Source of the DNA: Clostridia bacterium
GTDB lineage: Bacteria > Bacillota > Clostridia > Christensenellales > Borkfalkiaceae
Length of the DNA stretch: 64,000 nt
NCBI GenBank assembly: GCA_021203845.1
Contig: JAJQAK010000167.1
Coordinates: 24,826-88,825, forward strand
Reading direction: 5' to 3'
This document shows, piece by piece, positions 18,699 to 27,567 of this stretch. The notes below the pieces were generated by a model. That model did no database searches. It had not been told where the DNA came from and worked only from the letters and a program-made list of their open reading frames with translations. Positions within the stretch are counted from its first letter, which is position 1. Every line of letters begins with the position of its first letter. A program made the translations under genes and the position numbers.

Positions 18699-18901
18699 TA
18701 GAAGCCGAGGGCAAGGTCATAGAGTGTCTGCCGAACGCGATATTCAAGGTGCAGCTCTCCAACGGGCATGTAATCACGGCGTACATTTCGGGAAGACTTC
18801 GCATGAACTACATAAGAATCATCGAAGGTGACAACGTGAAGCTGGAAATGAGCCCGTATGATTTGACCAAAGGCAGAATAACGTGGCGTAGCAAGGGCTG
18901 A
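18680..18901 (+). CDS. infA: Translation initiation factor IF-1
   Basis: 73 residues, GTG start with CGGAGG upstream, both inside the 3' end of the KOW gene. S1-like OB fold with [19 protein letters not shown] and the RGRITWR-type end. Binds the 30S A site. Confidence 0.96.
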   Translation: MSKNDVIEAEGKVIECLPNAIFKVQLSNGHVITAYISGRLRMNYIRIIEGDNVKLEMSPYDLTKGRITWRSKG

Positions 18902-18930
18902 CGATGCTTTAAGTTTTGAAAGGAGATATC

Positions 18931-19047
18931 ATGAAAGTAAGACCTTCTGTAAAACCTATGTGCAATTACTGCAAAATCATCAAGAGACACGGGAAAGTCA
19001 TGGTCATCTGTTCCAAGAACAAGAACCACAAACAGCGCCAGGGCTGA
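18931..19047 (+). CDS. rpmJ: 50S ribosomal protein L36, zinc-binding form
   Basis: 38 residues ([11 protein letters not shown] start). C-x-x-C, then Cys and His, form the zinc knuckle. AAGGAGA ribosome site seven bases upstream. Conserved place after infA. Confidence 0.96.
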   Translation: MKVRPSVKPMCNYCKIIKRHGKVMVICSKNKNHKQRQG

Positions 19048-19086
19048 TTCCGAACGTCTAGGGATGCGAAAAAAATTTCGTTTGGG

Positions 19087-19114
19087 CTCCGTCCGGACAT
19101 TCCGGCGGACGGGG
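19087..19114 (+). promoter_or_regulatory. Hairpin in the rpmJ-rpsM spacer
   Basis: CTCCGTCCG pairs with CGGACGGGG (9 bp, one G-T pair) around a ten-base loop within a 126-base gap. No T run. It sits where alpha-operon leaders bind S4 in other bacteria, but I cannot show homology. Confidence 0.45.
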
Positions 19115-19173
19115 ACCGAAGCGGTGGCATAGATTATCAAACATACATTTAATTAACGGAGGAAATAAATCGT

Positions 19174-19548
19174 ATGGCACGTATTGCCGGTGTAGATTTA
19201 CCCAGAGAAAAGAGAGTAGAAATCGGCCTTACCTATATATACGGCATAGGGCTGAAGACCTCGCAGCAGATTCTTGCGGCGACGGGCGTTAATCCCGATA
19301 CGCGCGTCAAGGATCTCGACGAACAGCAGGTGTCCAAACTTCGTGAGTACATCGACCACAACCTAACCGTGGAAGGTGAACTCCGCACGAAGGTGTCCAT
19401 GGACATCAAGAGACTGAGAGAAATCGGATGCTATCGCGGTATCCGCCATAGAAAAGGACTTCCCGTGCGCGGACAATCCACCAAGACAAATGCAAGGACG
19501 AGGAAGGGTCCCCGTCGTACCGTCGCCAAGAAGAAAGGCGCCAAGTAA
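19174..19548 (+). CDS. rpsM: 30S ribosomal protein S13
   Basis: 124 residues: [13 protein letters not shown] start, the [22 protein letters not shown] block near the end, and a basic tail. Confidence 0.97.
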   Translation: MARIAGVDLPREKRVEIGLTYIYGIGLKTSQQILAATGVNPDTRVKDLDEQQVSKLREYIDHNLTVEGELRTKVSMDIKRLREIGCYRGIRHRKGLPVRGQSTKTNARTRKGPRRTVAKKKGAK

Positions 19549-19568
19549 GGTAAGGGAGGCAGCTTAAA

Positions 19569-19961
19569 GTGGCAGCTACAAAGAGAAGAACCGGAAAGAA
19601 GAAAATACTCAGAAAGGTTGACAGAGGCCAGGTCCATATCCACGCCAGTTTCAACAACACCATAGTCACCGTGACGGACGAAGACGGAAACGCGCTCACG
19701 CAGTGTTCCGCCGGTGCCCTGGGATTCCGCGGAAGCAGAAAGAGCACAGCGTTTGCCGCACAGCAGGCATGCGAGACGGCCGTGAAAGCCGCGCAGGAGT
19801 ACGGAATTCGTTCGGCAGAGGTGTTTGTGAAAGGACCCGGACAGGGACGTGAGGCGGCCATTCGCGCGGTCGCGACGTGCGGTATCGAGATAACCACCAT
19901 ATCCGACGTCACGCCCATAGCGCACAACGGGTGCAGGCCTCCCAAACGCCGCAGAGTATAA
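19569..19961 (+). CDS. rpsK: 30S ribosomal protein S11
   Basis: 130 residues, GTG start. [14 protein letters not shown] and the C-terminal [12 protein letters not shown] are family signatures. Confidence 0.97.
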   Translation: MAATKRRTGKKKILRKVDRGQVHIHASFNNTIVTVTDEDGNALTQCSAGALGFRGSRKSTAFAAQQACETAVKAAQEYGIRSAEVFVKGPGQGREAAIRAVATCGIEITTISDVTPIAHNGCRPPKRRRV

Positions 19962-19976
19962 TCGGAGGGGAAAGAT

Positions 19977-20600
19977 ATGGCAACATACAGAGAAGCGAAA
20001 TGCCGTCTTTGCAGAAGAGAAGGATGCAAGCTCTTTTTGAAGGGTGACAGATGTTACAGCTCTAAGTGCTCGTTCGACAGAAGGCCCACGCCTCCCGGAC
20101 AGCACGGTGCCGGACGTAAGAAGGTTTCCGAATACGGCCAGCAGCTTCGTGAGAAACAAAAGGTCAAGAGAATCTACGGCGTGCAGGAGGGTCAGTTTCG
20201 CATCTATTACCGCAAGGCGGACAAGATGAAGGGTATAACCGGTGAAAACATGCTGTCTCTTCTCGAGAGAAGGCTCGACAACGTCATATACCGCATGGGC
20301 ATAGGCGCAAGCAGGGCGCAGGCCCGTCAGCTCGTCAATCACGGGCACTTCACCGTGAACGGCAAACCCGTGAACATTCCGTCCTACATCGTTAAGGCGG
20401 GGGACATCATAGCAGTTAAAGAGAACAAAACCTCCAACAAATATTTTGAGGCGATTAAGACCATGAAGGTGGCAAACATGCCCAAGTGGCTGGAGTTTGA
20501 CCCGGAAAAACTGACGGGAAAGGTTTTGGCGCTGCCTCAGAGAGACGACATCGACAGCCAGATTTCCGAACATATGATTGTCGAGCTCTACTCGAAGTAA
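19977..20600 (+). CDS. rpsD: 30S ribosomal protein S4, Cys-containing zinc form
   Basis: 207 residues. The N-terminus has CRLC, then GC and the RCYSSKC pair, the zinc-binding form. The S4 RNA-binding domain starts near [18 protein letters not shown]4 is an autoregulator in other bacteria. Confidence 0.97.
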   Translation: MATYREAKCRLCRREGCKLFLKGDRCYSSKCSFDRRPTPPGQHGAGRKKVSEYGQQLREKQKVKRIYGVQEGQFRIYYRKADKMKGITGENMLSLLERRLDNVIYRMGIGASRAQARQLVNHGHFTVNGKPVNIPSYIVKAGDIIAVKENKTSNKYFEAIKTMKVANMPKWLEFDPEKLTGKVLALPQRDDIDSQISEHMIVELYSK

Positions 20601-20645
20601 TCGTCTGACAAAAAAACTAAATAACTAAGATTTGGGAGGTAGAAT

Positions 20646-21599
20646 ATGATCGAAATGGATATGCCCAGACTCGACGTGGAAGAAAACGAGGACAAATCGT
20701 ACGCGAAGGTCGTCGTGGAGCCTCTTGAAAAGGGATTCGGCCTTACGATAGGCAACTGCCTGAGAAGGATACTTCTGTCCGCGCTTCCCGGAGCCGCGGC
20801 TCAGGGAATCAGATTCATGGACGGAGACGTCAAGCATGAGTTTTCCGCCATCCCCGGAGTCAAAGAGGACGTGACGGAGATAATTCTCAACCTCAAGTCC
20901 CTGGCCATACGCACGGACGTGAACGAGAAGGACTACACGAAGATAGTCAATCTCTATAAGGAAGGGCCCTGCGAAGTGACTGCCGCGGACATCGCGCCGG
21001 ACGCTGAGATAGAGATCATAAACAAAGATCAGCACATATGCTGGATAGACGCAGGCGGCAGGATAAACATGGACATTACCATAGGCCGCGGAAGAGGGTA
21101 CAAGAGTGCCGACCACGCGAAGCGCGAGCTCGTCGATTACATCCCCATCGACTCCATATATACGCCGGTCAAAAAAGTGAACTACACCGTGGAGAGCACC
21201 AGGGTCGGACAGAACACCGATTACGAAAGGCTCATCCTCGAGGTGTCGACGAACGGAGCCTTCAGCGCAAGAGAAATCATATCGCTCGCCGCGAAGATAA
21301 TGCAGGAGCACATAGACCTTTTCGTGGACCTTTCCGATTCCATGAAGGACATCGATGTGCTGGTCAAAACGGAAGGCGACAAGACGCAGAAGATGCTCAA
21401 CAAGACCATCGAAGAGATGGGACTTTCCGTCCGTTCTTACAACTGCCTCATGCGTGCGGGCATCCACACGGTTGAGGATCTGACGAAGAAGACGGAAGAG
21501 GATATGATGAAATGCAGAAACCTCGGCAGGAAATCGCTCGACGAGGTGATACAGAAACTTCACATGTTGGGGCTTTCGCTCGCGACAAAGGAGGACTGA
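20646..21599 (+). CDS. rpoA: RNA polymerase alpha subunit
   Basis: 317 residues. The N-terminal dimerisation domain has EPLEKGFGLTIGNCLRRILLS; the C-terminal domain has LSVRSYNCLMRAGIHTVEDL and RNLGRKSLDEV. GGGAGG upstream supports ATG 20646; ATG 20655 is possible. Confidence 0.97.
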   Translation: MIEMDMPRLDVEENEDKSYAKVVVEPLEKGFGLTIGNCLRRILLSALPGAAAQGIRFMDGDVKHEFSAIPGVKEDVTEIILNLKSLAIRTDVNEKDYTKIVNLYKEGPCEVTAADIAPDAEIEIINKDQHICWIDAGGRINMDITIGRGRGYKSADHAKRELVDYIPIDSIYTPVKKVNYTVESTRVGQNTDYERLILEVSTNGAFSAREIISLAAKIMQEHIDLFVDLSDSMKDIDVLVKTEGDKTQKMLNKTIEEMGLSVRSYNCLMRAGIHTVEDLTKKTEEDMMKCRNLGRKSLDEVIQKLHMLGLSLATKED

Positions 21600-21603
21600 A
21601 AAA

Positions 21604-22107
21604 ATGGGAAGACTCGGAATGCCTGCTAAACAGAGACAGGCAATGCTTAGAAATCAGGCGTCGGAGCTTTTGTGGTACGGTAAGATAAAGACCACCGTGT
21701 CCAGGGCCAAGGCCGTCCAGCGTTATGTGGAGAAAATAATCACGAAGGCCATCAAGGTGTACGACTCCAACATCGAATACGAGACCGTCAAGAAGGACTC
21801 TAAGGGCAGGGAGATAACCGTCAAGGCCATAAGGGATACCCCCGAGAAACTCGCGGTACGCCGCGCCATTATGGGGCAGCTTCGTGACCTTCAGGAGGTC
21901 AAGGCTTTCAACGAGAAGAAGCTCGACTATAAGAACCGTACGAAGGACATCCAGCACCCTCTCATGGAGAAACTCTTCAACGAGATTGCGCCCAAGTACG
22001 CACATCGCGCCGAGGAGACCGGCCAGGGCGGCGGATACACGAGGATTTATCTTCTCGGACCGAGAAGAGGAGATGCCGCGGAAGAGGCAATCATAGAGCT
22101 CGTATAA
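21604..22107 (+). CDS. rplQ: 50S ribosomal protein L17
   Basis: 167 residues, longer than the usual 120. Start GRLGMPAKQRQAMLRNQ is L17; an internal insertion of about 45 charged residues lies before the GGGYTRIYLLGPRRGD end. Last gene of the cluster. Confidence 0.95.
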   Translation: MGRLGMPAKQRQAMLRNQASELLWYGKIKTTVSRAKAVQRYVEKIITKAIKVYDSNIEYETVKKDSKGREITVKAIRDTPEKLAVRRAIMGQLRDLQEVKAFNEKKLDYKNRTKDIQHPLMEKLFNEIAPKYAHRAEETGQGGGYTRIYLLGPRRGDAAEEAIIELV

Positions 22108-22123
22108 CGAAAAAAAATCATCG

Positions 22124-22149
22124 CGGGGGTTAGAAATAACTCCCGTTTT
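22124..22149 (+). terminator. Terminator ending the ribosomal protein cluster
   Basis: CGGGGGTTA, loop GAAA, TAACTCCCG (one G-T pair), then TTTT at 22146-22149. Confidence 0.85.
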
Positions 22150-22162
22150 GCTTGCCCATAAG

Positions 22163-22191
22163 TTGACACGTCGCGCTGTAAGTGGTAAGAT
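22163..22191 (+). promoter_or_regulatory. Promoter for the membrane protein at 22246
   Basis: TTGACA at 22163-22168, 17-bp spacer, TAAGAT at 22186-22191. Confidence 0.75.
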
Positions 22192-22245
22192 TTGTCATAG
22201 AATTTTATTACAAATTGACGATTTGTCATATTTTTTGGAGAGAAT

Positions 22246-23169
22246 ATGAATGCACTTTTGGTCGTTACGCGTGATTTGCCGGAATGGCTCATGTATGACA
22301 GTATATCGCCTACGCGACAGCTCAATCTTCTTTATATAATACTCGATTCGATTTTCATTGTGGCACTCCTCGCGTTCTTCATATGGAAGAAACGCTACAG
22401 AACGCTCATATTCGCGCTCCTGGGCGGCGTCATCTACGTGATAGTGGACTACTGCGGATTCTATCTCGCGAGCCATTCAAGAGAAATTTACATATGGTCC
22501 GAGGAACTTATGGAATGGCAAGAGGCTTCCGGAGGACAGTATTTCTGGATTCTGTTCTGGATGTCCATGAGTTACGGGATAACGAACTTCGCGTTCATGT
22601 GGGTCTGCGTGACGAGGGACAAGCTGTGGAAGTACATATTGTTCTTCATTGTAGTGTGGTGGCTCATGATTCCGTCCATTTCGGAAATCGGTAGCGATGC
22701 AACGATATTGACGTATCGCTCCACGGGCGCATACCACAGCTGGATGGCCGTCGCACTGATAGTGTGCTACTTCGCACTCGCTGTTTATTTTGTCATCAAG
22801 AAGAAGCCAATACGAGAGATTCTGATACTTTTCGTGATAGGTTTCGCGGTGCAGTTCTGCTGGGAGTTCGCGATGCTCATCAACGGAATAAGGCCCATGA
22901 GCTGGGACGGAATGTCTTTAAAGACGCTATTGGTTGACTCCTTGATTGAGACCAACCTCGGAATGCCCGCAGTATGGGTAATCTTCATGGTTTGGGATCA
23001 CTTCATGGACGAGGCCCTGAAGAGACGTCCCGGAAGGCTTCCCGTCGATTTGGAGGCGGAGCAGCTCGTCACCGAGATGAACGCCGACGGCAGCGTTACG
23101 ATTGCTTCCGATGACACAGCCGCGGTTCTTTCTGATGATGCAGGAAACGATGGCGACGGACAGAACTGA
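22246..23169 (+). CDS. Multi-pass membrane protein of unknown function
   Basis: 307 residues. Six or seven hydrophobic segments at about 27-48, 57-80, 101-124, 128-150, 163-183, 190-214 and 240-256, then a cytoplasmic-looking acidic tail of about 45 residues rich in Asp. Trp and Tyr are frequent at membrane borders. It is monocistronic with its own promoter and terminator. I do not recognise the family. GGAGAG precedes the ATG. Confidence 0.7.
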   Translation: MNALLVVTRDLPEWLMYDSISPTRQLNLLYIILDSIFIVALLAFFIWKKRYRTLIFALLGGVIYVIVDYCGFYLASHSREIYIWSEELMEWQEASGGQYFWILFWMSMSYGITNFAFMWVCVTRDKLWKYILFFIVVWWLMIPSISEIGSDATILTYRSTGAYHSWMAVALIVCYFALAVYFVIKKKPIREILILFVIGFAVQFCWEFAMLINGIRPMSWDGMSLKTLLVDSLIETNLGMPAVWVIFMVWDHFMDEALKRRPGRLPVDLEAEQLVTEMNADGSVTIASDDTAAVLSDDAGNDGDGQN

Positions 23170-23188
23170 TAAGTCTTAAAATTATAGG

Positions 23189-23213
23189 AGCCTCGGATAT
23201 ACCGGGGCTTTTT
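23189..23213 (+). terminator. Rho-independent terminator
   Basis: AGCCTCGG pairs with CCGGGGCT (one G-T pair) around a short loop, then five T. Confidence 0.8.
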
Positions 23214-23229
23214 GGTTGCTGTTTGCGGC

Positions 23230-23258
23230 TTGCTAAATGTCAGGATTTGGAGTATATT
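23230..23258 (+). promoter_or_regulatory. Promoter for yfcE
   Basis: TTGCTA at 23230-23235, 17-bp spacer, TATATT at 23253-23258. Confidence 0.55.
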
Positions 23259-23303
23259 GGTATTGACCGAAGCGGTTCGGAGAAAAACTTTTAGGAGCGG
23301 GAT

Positions 23304-23834
23304 ATGAGATTTTTGATAGCGTCGGACATACACGGGTCCGCAAAGTACTGCAAACTCATGCTAGAGGCCTTCGAGAGGGAGAAAGCGGACAAGATTCTTC
23401 TTTTGGGCGACATACTGTATCACGGTCCCAGAAACGACCTTCCGGAGGGGCACGACCCCAAGAAAGTCGTGGAGCTTTTGGACGCCTATAATGACAAAAT
23501 AATCTGCGTGCGCGGCAACTGCGACGCGGAGATCGACAGGGACGTTCTCACGTTCCCCATGTACAGCGACTACGCATACGTATACGCCGACGGACTCAAC
23601 TTCGTGCTGTCCCACGGACACAGGGACGTGCCGCCCATGGGCCCCAAGGATATATACCTCACAGGTCACACGCACGTGCCTCTCAACGCCTACGGGGGGT
23701 TCTATCATCTCAACCCCGGGTCTGTCGCCCTTCCCAAGGAAGGCAGCGCGCACGGCTACATCCTTTACGCCGACGGGAAGTTCACGTTCAAGGACATGGA
23801 AGGCAATCCGTACGACGAGCTCACGGTAAAATAA
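23304..23834 (+). CDS. yfcE: YfcE/MJ0936-type metallophosphoesterase
   Basis: 176 residues. The five metallophosphoesterase blocks are present in order: SDIHG (8-12), GDILYHG (35-41), GNCDAE (70-75), SHGH (104-107), GHTHVP (120-125). Members cleave phosphodiesters in vitro; the cellular substrate is not settled. AGGAG ribosome site upstream. Confidence 0.9.
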   Translation: MRFLIASDIHGSAKYCKLMLEAFEREKADKILLLGDILYHGPRNDLPEGHDPKKVVELLDAYNDKIICVRGNCDAEIDRDVLTFPMYSDYAYVYADGLNFVLSHGHRDVPPMGPKDIYLTGHTHVPLNAYGGFYHLNPGSVALPKEGSAHGYILYADGKFTFKDMEGNPYDELTVK

Positions 23835-23869
23835 TATGATATAATCATATAAACAAAAGGAGCTTTGCC

Positions 23870-25477
23870 ATGGGAATTTATCTGAATCCCGGAAACATCC
23901 TTTTTCGGAATCATGTCAGAAATAAAAATTACGTTGACAAGAGCGGTCTTATAGCATGTCTTAATGACTATATGACCAATGAAGACAAGAAATGTGTCTG
24001 TGTTTCACGTCCCAGACGATTCGGGAAATCCTACGCCGCCGACATGGTTACCGCCTATTATGGGCGTGGGTGTGACTCGCATACTCTTTTTGACGCGTCT
24101 GAAATTTCCAAAAGCCCTGATTATGAGACGCACATCAATAAGTATGACGTCGTCTATCTTGACGCCTCAAATTTTTTTCAACAAATGCGTCAGCAACAGG
24201 GACTGACGATTTCGCAGAGTGTGCTTAGGTTCATCGAGTTGTTGACCGATGAAATAATGGACGAATACCCCGATGTATCCAGAGGAAAAGAAGCTTTCAG
24301 CGCATATCTGGCGAAAGTGAGCACGTTTTCGGGTACATCGTTTGTTTTTGTGATAGACGAATGGGACGCCGTCTTCCGTATTTTTAAAGACGACGTCGAG
24401 GGACAGAGGGAGTATCTCGGATTTTTAAACTCGCTGTTCAAACAGCAAAGTTACGTTGCTCTCGCCTACATGACGGGAATTCTTCCAATAAAGAAATACG
24501 GGACGCATTCCGCTCTCAACATGTTCAAGGAAATCTCCATGACGAACGCCGATCCCTTGCAGGAATACATGGGCTTCACGGAAAAAGAGGTGAAGATTCT
24601 TTGTAAACGCGCAAAATGCGGAAGAAGGAAAAAGAACGGAATCAAAGAATGGTACAACGGATACACCGTGAACGGACTTCGCATATACAATCCTTATGCT
24701 GTGGGCGAGGCCATACGCTCGGCGGAACCTCTTCACGGATACTGGACAGCTACCGAGACGTATGAGGCGCTTGAGGTGTATATCTTGACGAACGCCTACG
24801 GAGTTCAGGACAGACTCGTCGACCTTCTCGCAGGTAAACCCGTCGAGGTCAAAACGGACAAATTCACGAACGACATGGTGACGTTCAGGAGCTGCGACGA
24901 CGTTCTCACGCTTCTCATTCATCTCGGGTATCTCACGATGTTCGTAGATGGCGATAAGAAGTATGTCCGCATCCCCAACCGTGAGATAAGGGAGCAGTTT
25001 GTCACGACCATGGTGTCGGACGGTTTCGGCAATTTTGACGAGGCGAGAAAAGATTCGGAGAAAGTCTTCCGGGCGACGCTTGACGGTGACGCGGAGACGG
25101 TCGCGAAATACGTGCAGATAATTCACCGCAGACGGGCCTCCGGCAGGGAATACCATTACGAGCTCTCGCTGAAATACTGTGTGGAGTTCGCATATCTCGC
25201 CGCGGAAGATTTATACAACGTGGTACCCGAGATGCCGGCGGGCGACGGGTTCGCGGACGTCGGATACATACCCGTAAACGGGCTTAACACAAAGTATCCG
25301 CCCATGATAATCGAGCTTAAGGTGAATAAATCCGCGGAAGGCGCCTTGAAACAGGCTTTAGACAAGATGTATCAGCAATTCCTTTCCGCCTATCACGGAC
25401 CCGTCATAGTCGTCGGCATAAATTACGATGAAAAGACAAAAGAGCACACCTGCGAGATAAAAAAAGTCCCGGTGTAG
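23870..25477 (+). CDS. AAA-ATPase-like protein with C-terminal PD-(D/E)XK nuclease-like domain
   Basis: 535 residues, the intact member of the family whose remnants lie at 1-287 and 2692-3160. The N-terminal ATPase part has the degenerate Walker A SRPRRFGKS near residue 45 and a Walker B-like FVIDEWDAVF near 161-170. A middle region has WYNGYTVNGLRIYNPYAVGEA and LLIHLGYLT. The C-terminal part has ADVGYIPV followed by PPMIIELKVNKSAEGALKQ (E-x-K, the nuclease motif). This two-domain family is abundant in gut anaerobes and of unknown biological role. AAGGAG upstream. Confidence 0.88.
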   Translation: MGIYLNPGNILFRNHVRNKNYVDKSGLIACLNDYMTNEDKKCVCVSRPRRFGKSYAADMVTAYYGRGCDSHTLFDASEISKSPDYETHINKYDVVYLDASNFFQQMRQQQGLTISQSVLRFIELLTDEIMDEYPDVSRGKEAFSAYLAKVSTFSGTSFVFVIDEWDAVFRIFKDDVEGQREYLGFLNSLFKQQSYVALAYMTGILPIKKYGTHSALNMFKEISMTNADPLQEYMGFTEKEVKILCKRAKCGRRKKNGIKEWYNGYTVNGLRIYNPYAVGEAIRSAEPLHGYWTATETYEALEVYILTNAYGVQDRLVDLLAGKPVEVKTDKFTNDMVTFRSCDDVLTLLIHLGYLTMFVDGDKKYVRIPNREIREQFVTTMVSDGFGNFDEARKDSEKVFRATLDGDAETVAKYVQIIHRRRASGREYHYELSLKYCVEFAYLAAEDLYNVVPEMPAGDGFADVGYIPVNGLNTKYPPMIIELKVNKSAEGALKQALDKMYQQFLSAYHGPVIVVGINYDEKTKEHTCEIKKVPV

Positions 25478-25566
25478 TTTCCGGGGGAAAGACGAGGCCG
25501 GATTGCACCGTTCGGCTTTTCCCATGTCCGTCGAAATTATATGATATAATTTTAATCACTAAAACA

Positions 25567-25600
25567 GGGGCATCTTCTTTTTTCGGAAGGTGTCCCTTTT
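25567..25600. terminator. Terminator between the convergent ATPase and AbiE genes
   Basis: GGGGCATCTTC pairs with GAAGGTGTCCC (11 bp, two G-T pairs), followed by TTTT on the plus strand; the minus strand also ends in TGTTTT. It can serve both directions. Confidence 0.75.
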
Positions 25601-25622
25601 ATGTCGTCTATGGCCTTCTGGT

Positions 25623-26543
25623 TTAGTCCGCGGTGGTTTTGAGAAAATCGTGCGTCGCGCTTATGAAATAGTCTTTGTTCCAGGCGTCGAGCTCGTGTTC
25701 GGACCGGATGAAGGGTCTCACGTCGTCTTTCGCCGTATTAAAGCGTATCTCGTTAAATTTCCTGTCGAGAAGCTCCGTAAGCGAGTCTTTCGTAAGTGTC
25801 ATGTCGCCGTTTATGTGGCCTGACGCGCGCAGACTGTTTTCCAGAAGTTCCGTGTTCACGAGCGTTCCGCGGGACAAAAGGAAGATGTAGTCATATAGGT
25901 CTCTTCCCTTGTCGTGGTTTTGGTACCTCTTGAGAGCACCTGTGTCGTCGTCGCCGGTGGACCTTGTCAGTACCGCGGCGATTTTTGTGGCAAAAAGGGA
26001 CGGCGCGTCAAGTATGCGAACGGCGTATATTTCGGGCAGAGGATTTCGTTTCAGCTCGTATCCTGCGCCGGTCGGTGGCTTGACGTTGATTTCGAGCTTG
26101 ACCCTGATTCTTTCGTTGGCCGCGACGAGGCCGCCGAAGCCCTGCGGATAGAACCACAGTATGTGCTCTCTGGCGTTTCCTTTGGCGAAGGCGGTTTTGA
26201 CGTTTCCCTCGTGGGTCTTCTGCTTTTCCTCCATTGTGAAGTTGAAGCCGTACGATTTGAGAAACGACTCCAGCGGGCCGAAATAGTCGGAGAGGGTGAA
26301 CGACATATCCGGAGTGAGAAGGGAAAAGTCAAGGTCTTCGGAAAATCTCGTGAGCCTGTGGAATATGCGAAGGGATGTTCCCCCGCAAAAGGCCGCCCTG
26401 TCGAAGAAATCGGTTTTGGACAGCCCGCAGAGCATAACTTCGTGTATGACCTGGCGCAGGGCGTTCTTTTCGCCTTGCAGGGTGTCGGATGGGTATCCCT
26501 CCAGCATGTCCAGAATGACGCTGTTTGCCATGCCGTCGCTCAT
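25623..26543 (-). CDS. abiEii: AbiEii-type nucleotidyltransferase toxin
   Basis: 306 residues. The AbiEii/AbiGii signature is clear: FCGGTSLRIFHRLTRFSEDLDFSLL at residues 48-71 carries the Gly-Gly and D-x-D nucleotidyltransferase motif. Strong AAGGAGG ribosome site. The start overlaps the antitoxin stop by four bases (ATGA), so antitoxin is made first. In characterised systems the toxin modifies tRNA and stops growth, giving abortive phage infection. Confidence 0.92.
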   Translation of the reverse strand: MSDGMANSVILDMLEGYPSDTLQGEKNALRQVIHEVMLCGLSKTDFFDRAAFCGGTSLRIFHRLTRFSEDLDFSLLTPDMSFTLSDYFGPLESFLKSYGFNFTMEEKQKTHEGNVKTAFAKGNAREHILWFYPQGFGGLVAANERIRVKLEINVKPPTGAGYELKRNPLPEIYAVRILDAPSLFATKIAAVLTRSTGDDDTGALKRYQNHDKGRDLYDYIFLLSRGTLVNTELLENSLRASGHINGDMTLTKDSLTELLDRKFNEIRFNTAKDDVRPFIRSEHELDAWNKDYFISATHDFLKTTAD

Positions 26544-27130
26544 GGCGCCACCTCCTTTTTTATGTATTTTGCGAGATATGTCAGATTGTTGCTGCGGTAT
26601 AGGGGACAGAATTTGAGGATGTCGTCCATAGACAGCGAAAAAAAGTCGTCTTCCTCGATTCTGAGGCTTTCGTACAGCGTGTAACGGATATCCCTTATGC
26701 TTCTTACCGGGGGCATGATGTAGAGTTTGTCACACAGAGCTTTTTCCGCCGTCGCAATCTGGCAGGAGTATTCTCCGCAACGTTCCAGTCTGTATCCCCA
26801 GGGATACGCCGCGTCGGGCACGTCTCTGTAGCTGAAGTTTCCGAAGGCGTTCTCGCAGTATTTTCTCTTTCCCTTGTGAAAGGTCGCCGACGTAAACGTG
26901 TACACGCCTTCCGGGATGAGATCGTACACTCTCAGAGCGTACTCGAACGACAGATATGAGGGGCCGCATATGTATCTCGCGAGGTATTTACCGTCCACGC
27001 ATGAATCGGTCTCGTATATCCCGCGCGTCACGCTTATGATGCTCCCGCTTTTTTCTTCCCTGGCTATTTTGCCGTAGACGTCGGTATAATCTCTGTACTT
27101 TTCTTTAAGTTCTGTCATAAAGAGAAGCAT
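26540..27130 (-). CDS. abiEi: AbiEi-type antitoxin
   Basis: 196 residues. N-terminal winged-helix part (about 5-60), then GPSYLSFEYAL, the AYPWG segment, and IATAEKALCDKLYIMPPVRS, all typical of type IV antitoxins acting also as operon repressors. Forms an operon with the toxin gene. More than half the residues match the orphan copy at 28078-28671 by eye. Confidence 0.9.
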   Translation of the reverse strand: MLLFMTELKEKYRDYTDVYGKIAREEKSGSIISVTRGIYETDSCVDGKYLARYICGPSYLSFEYALRVYDLIPEGVYTFTSATFHKGKRKYCENAFGNFSYRDVPDAAYPWGYRLERCGEYSCQIATAEKALCDKLYIMPPVRSIRDIRYTLYESLRIEEDDFFSLSMDDILKFCPLYRSNNLTYLAKYIKKEVAP

Positions 27131-27157
27131 AACTGCTTATTTCCTCCACTAAATTGT

Positions 27158-27186
27158 ATTTTACACCAGTTTATCTCGTAAATCAA
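27158..27186 (-). promoter_or_regulatory. AbiE operon promoter
   Basis: On the minus strand TTGATT (27181-27186), 17-bp spacer, TAAAAT (27158-27163). An A/T tract lies upstream, with AAATCAACAAAAAAA on the plus strand shared with the orphan antitoxin promoter. Confidence 0.7.
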
Positions 27187-27487
27187 CAAAAAAAATATTA
27201 TACGGAGACGGGGCGTATATTTACAAGATAAAAACAAAGGGATATGGAGTGGATTTTGGACAATGATGGCCGATTTGTGGCAAATACATGTATGTGGCCT
27301 TGCGTATATGCGAAAATGACCTTTGGTTCCGTGAAACAGTCCCCATAGCGCACGCGTCGTCGTGGGTACGCGTCAACGATGTTGATGTGGACGTCCGGGC
27401 TTTTGGATCACATTTCAATTGTGACAGGCAACTCCGCCCCGTCGTGTCAATACGGTTGATGCCGAGAAAATCGTCTATGAAACGGCG
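27187..27487. other. Intergenic region without a supported gene
   Basis: About 300 bases. A 67-codon opening at 27288-27491 has no ribosome site and no recognisable family, so I do not call it. Nothing else seen. Confidence 0.5.
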
Positions 27488-27516
27488 TTGAAAATCGTAT
27501 ATTCTTATGGTAAAAT
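27488..27516 (+). promoter_or_regulatory. Promoter for the nuclease-like ORF at 27568
   Basis: TTGAAA at 27488-27493, 17-bp spacer, TAAAAT at 27511-27516. Confidence 0.65.
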
Positions 27517-27567
27517 GCGGTATGCCGTACGGGGTACGACAAAAACATATATGGAGGAATACATATC

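Noticed and set aside
27288-27491. 67-codon frame in the AbiE intergenic region
   Set aside because: No ribosome site or resemblance; overlaps a promoter.
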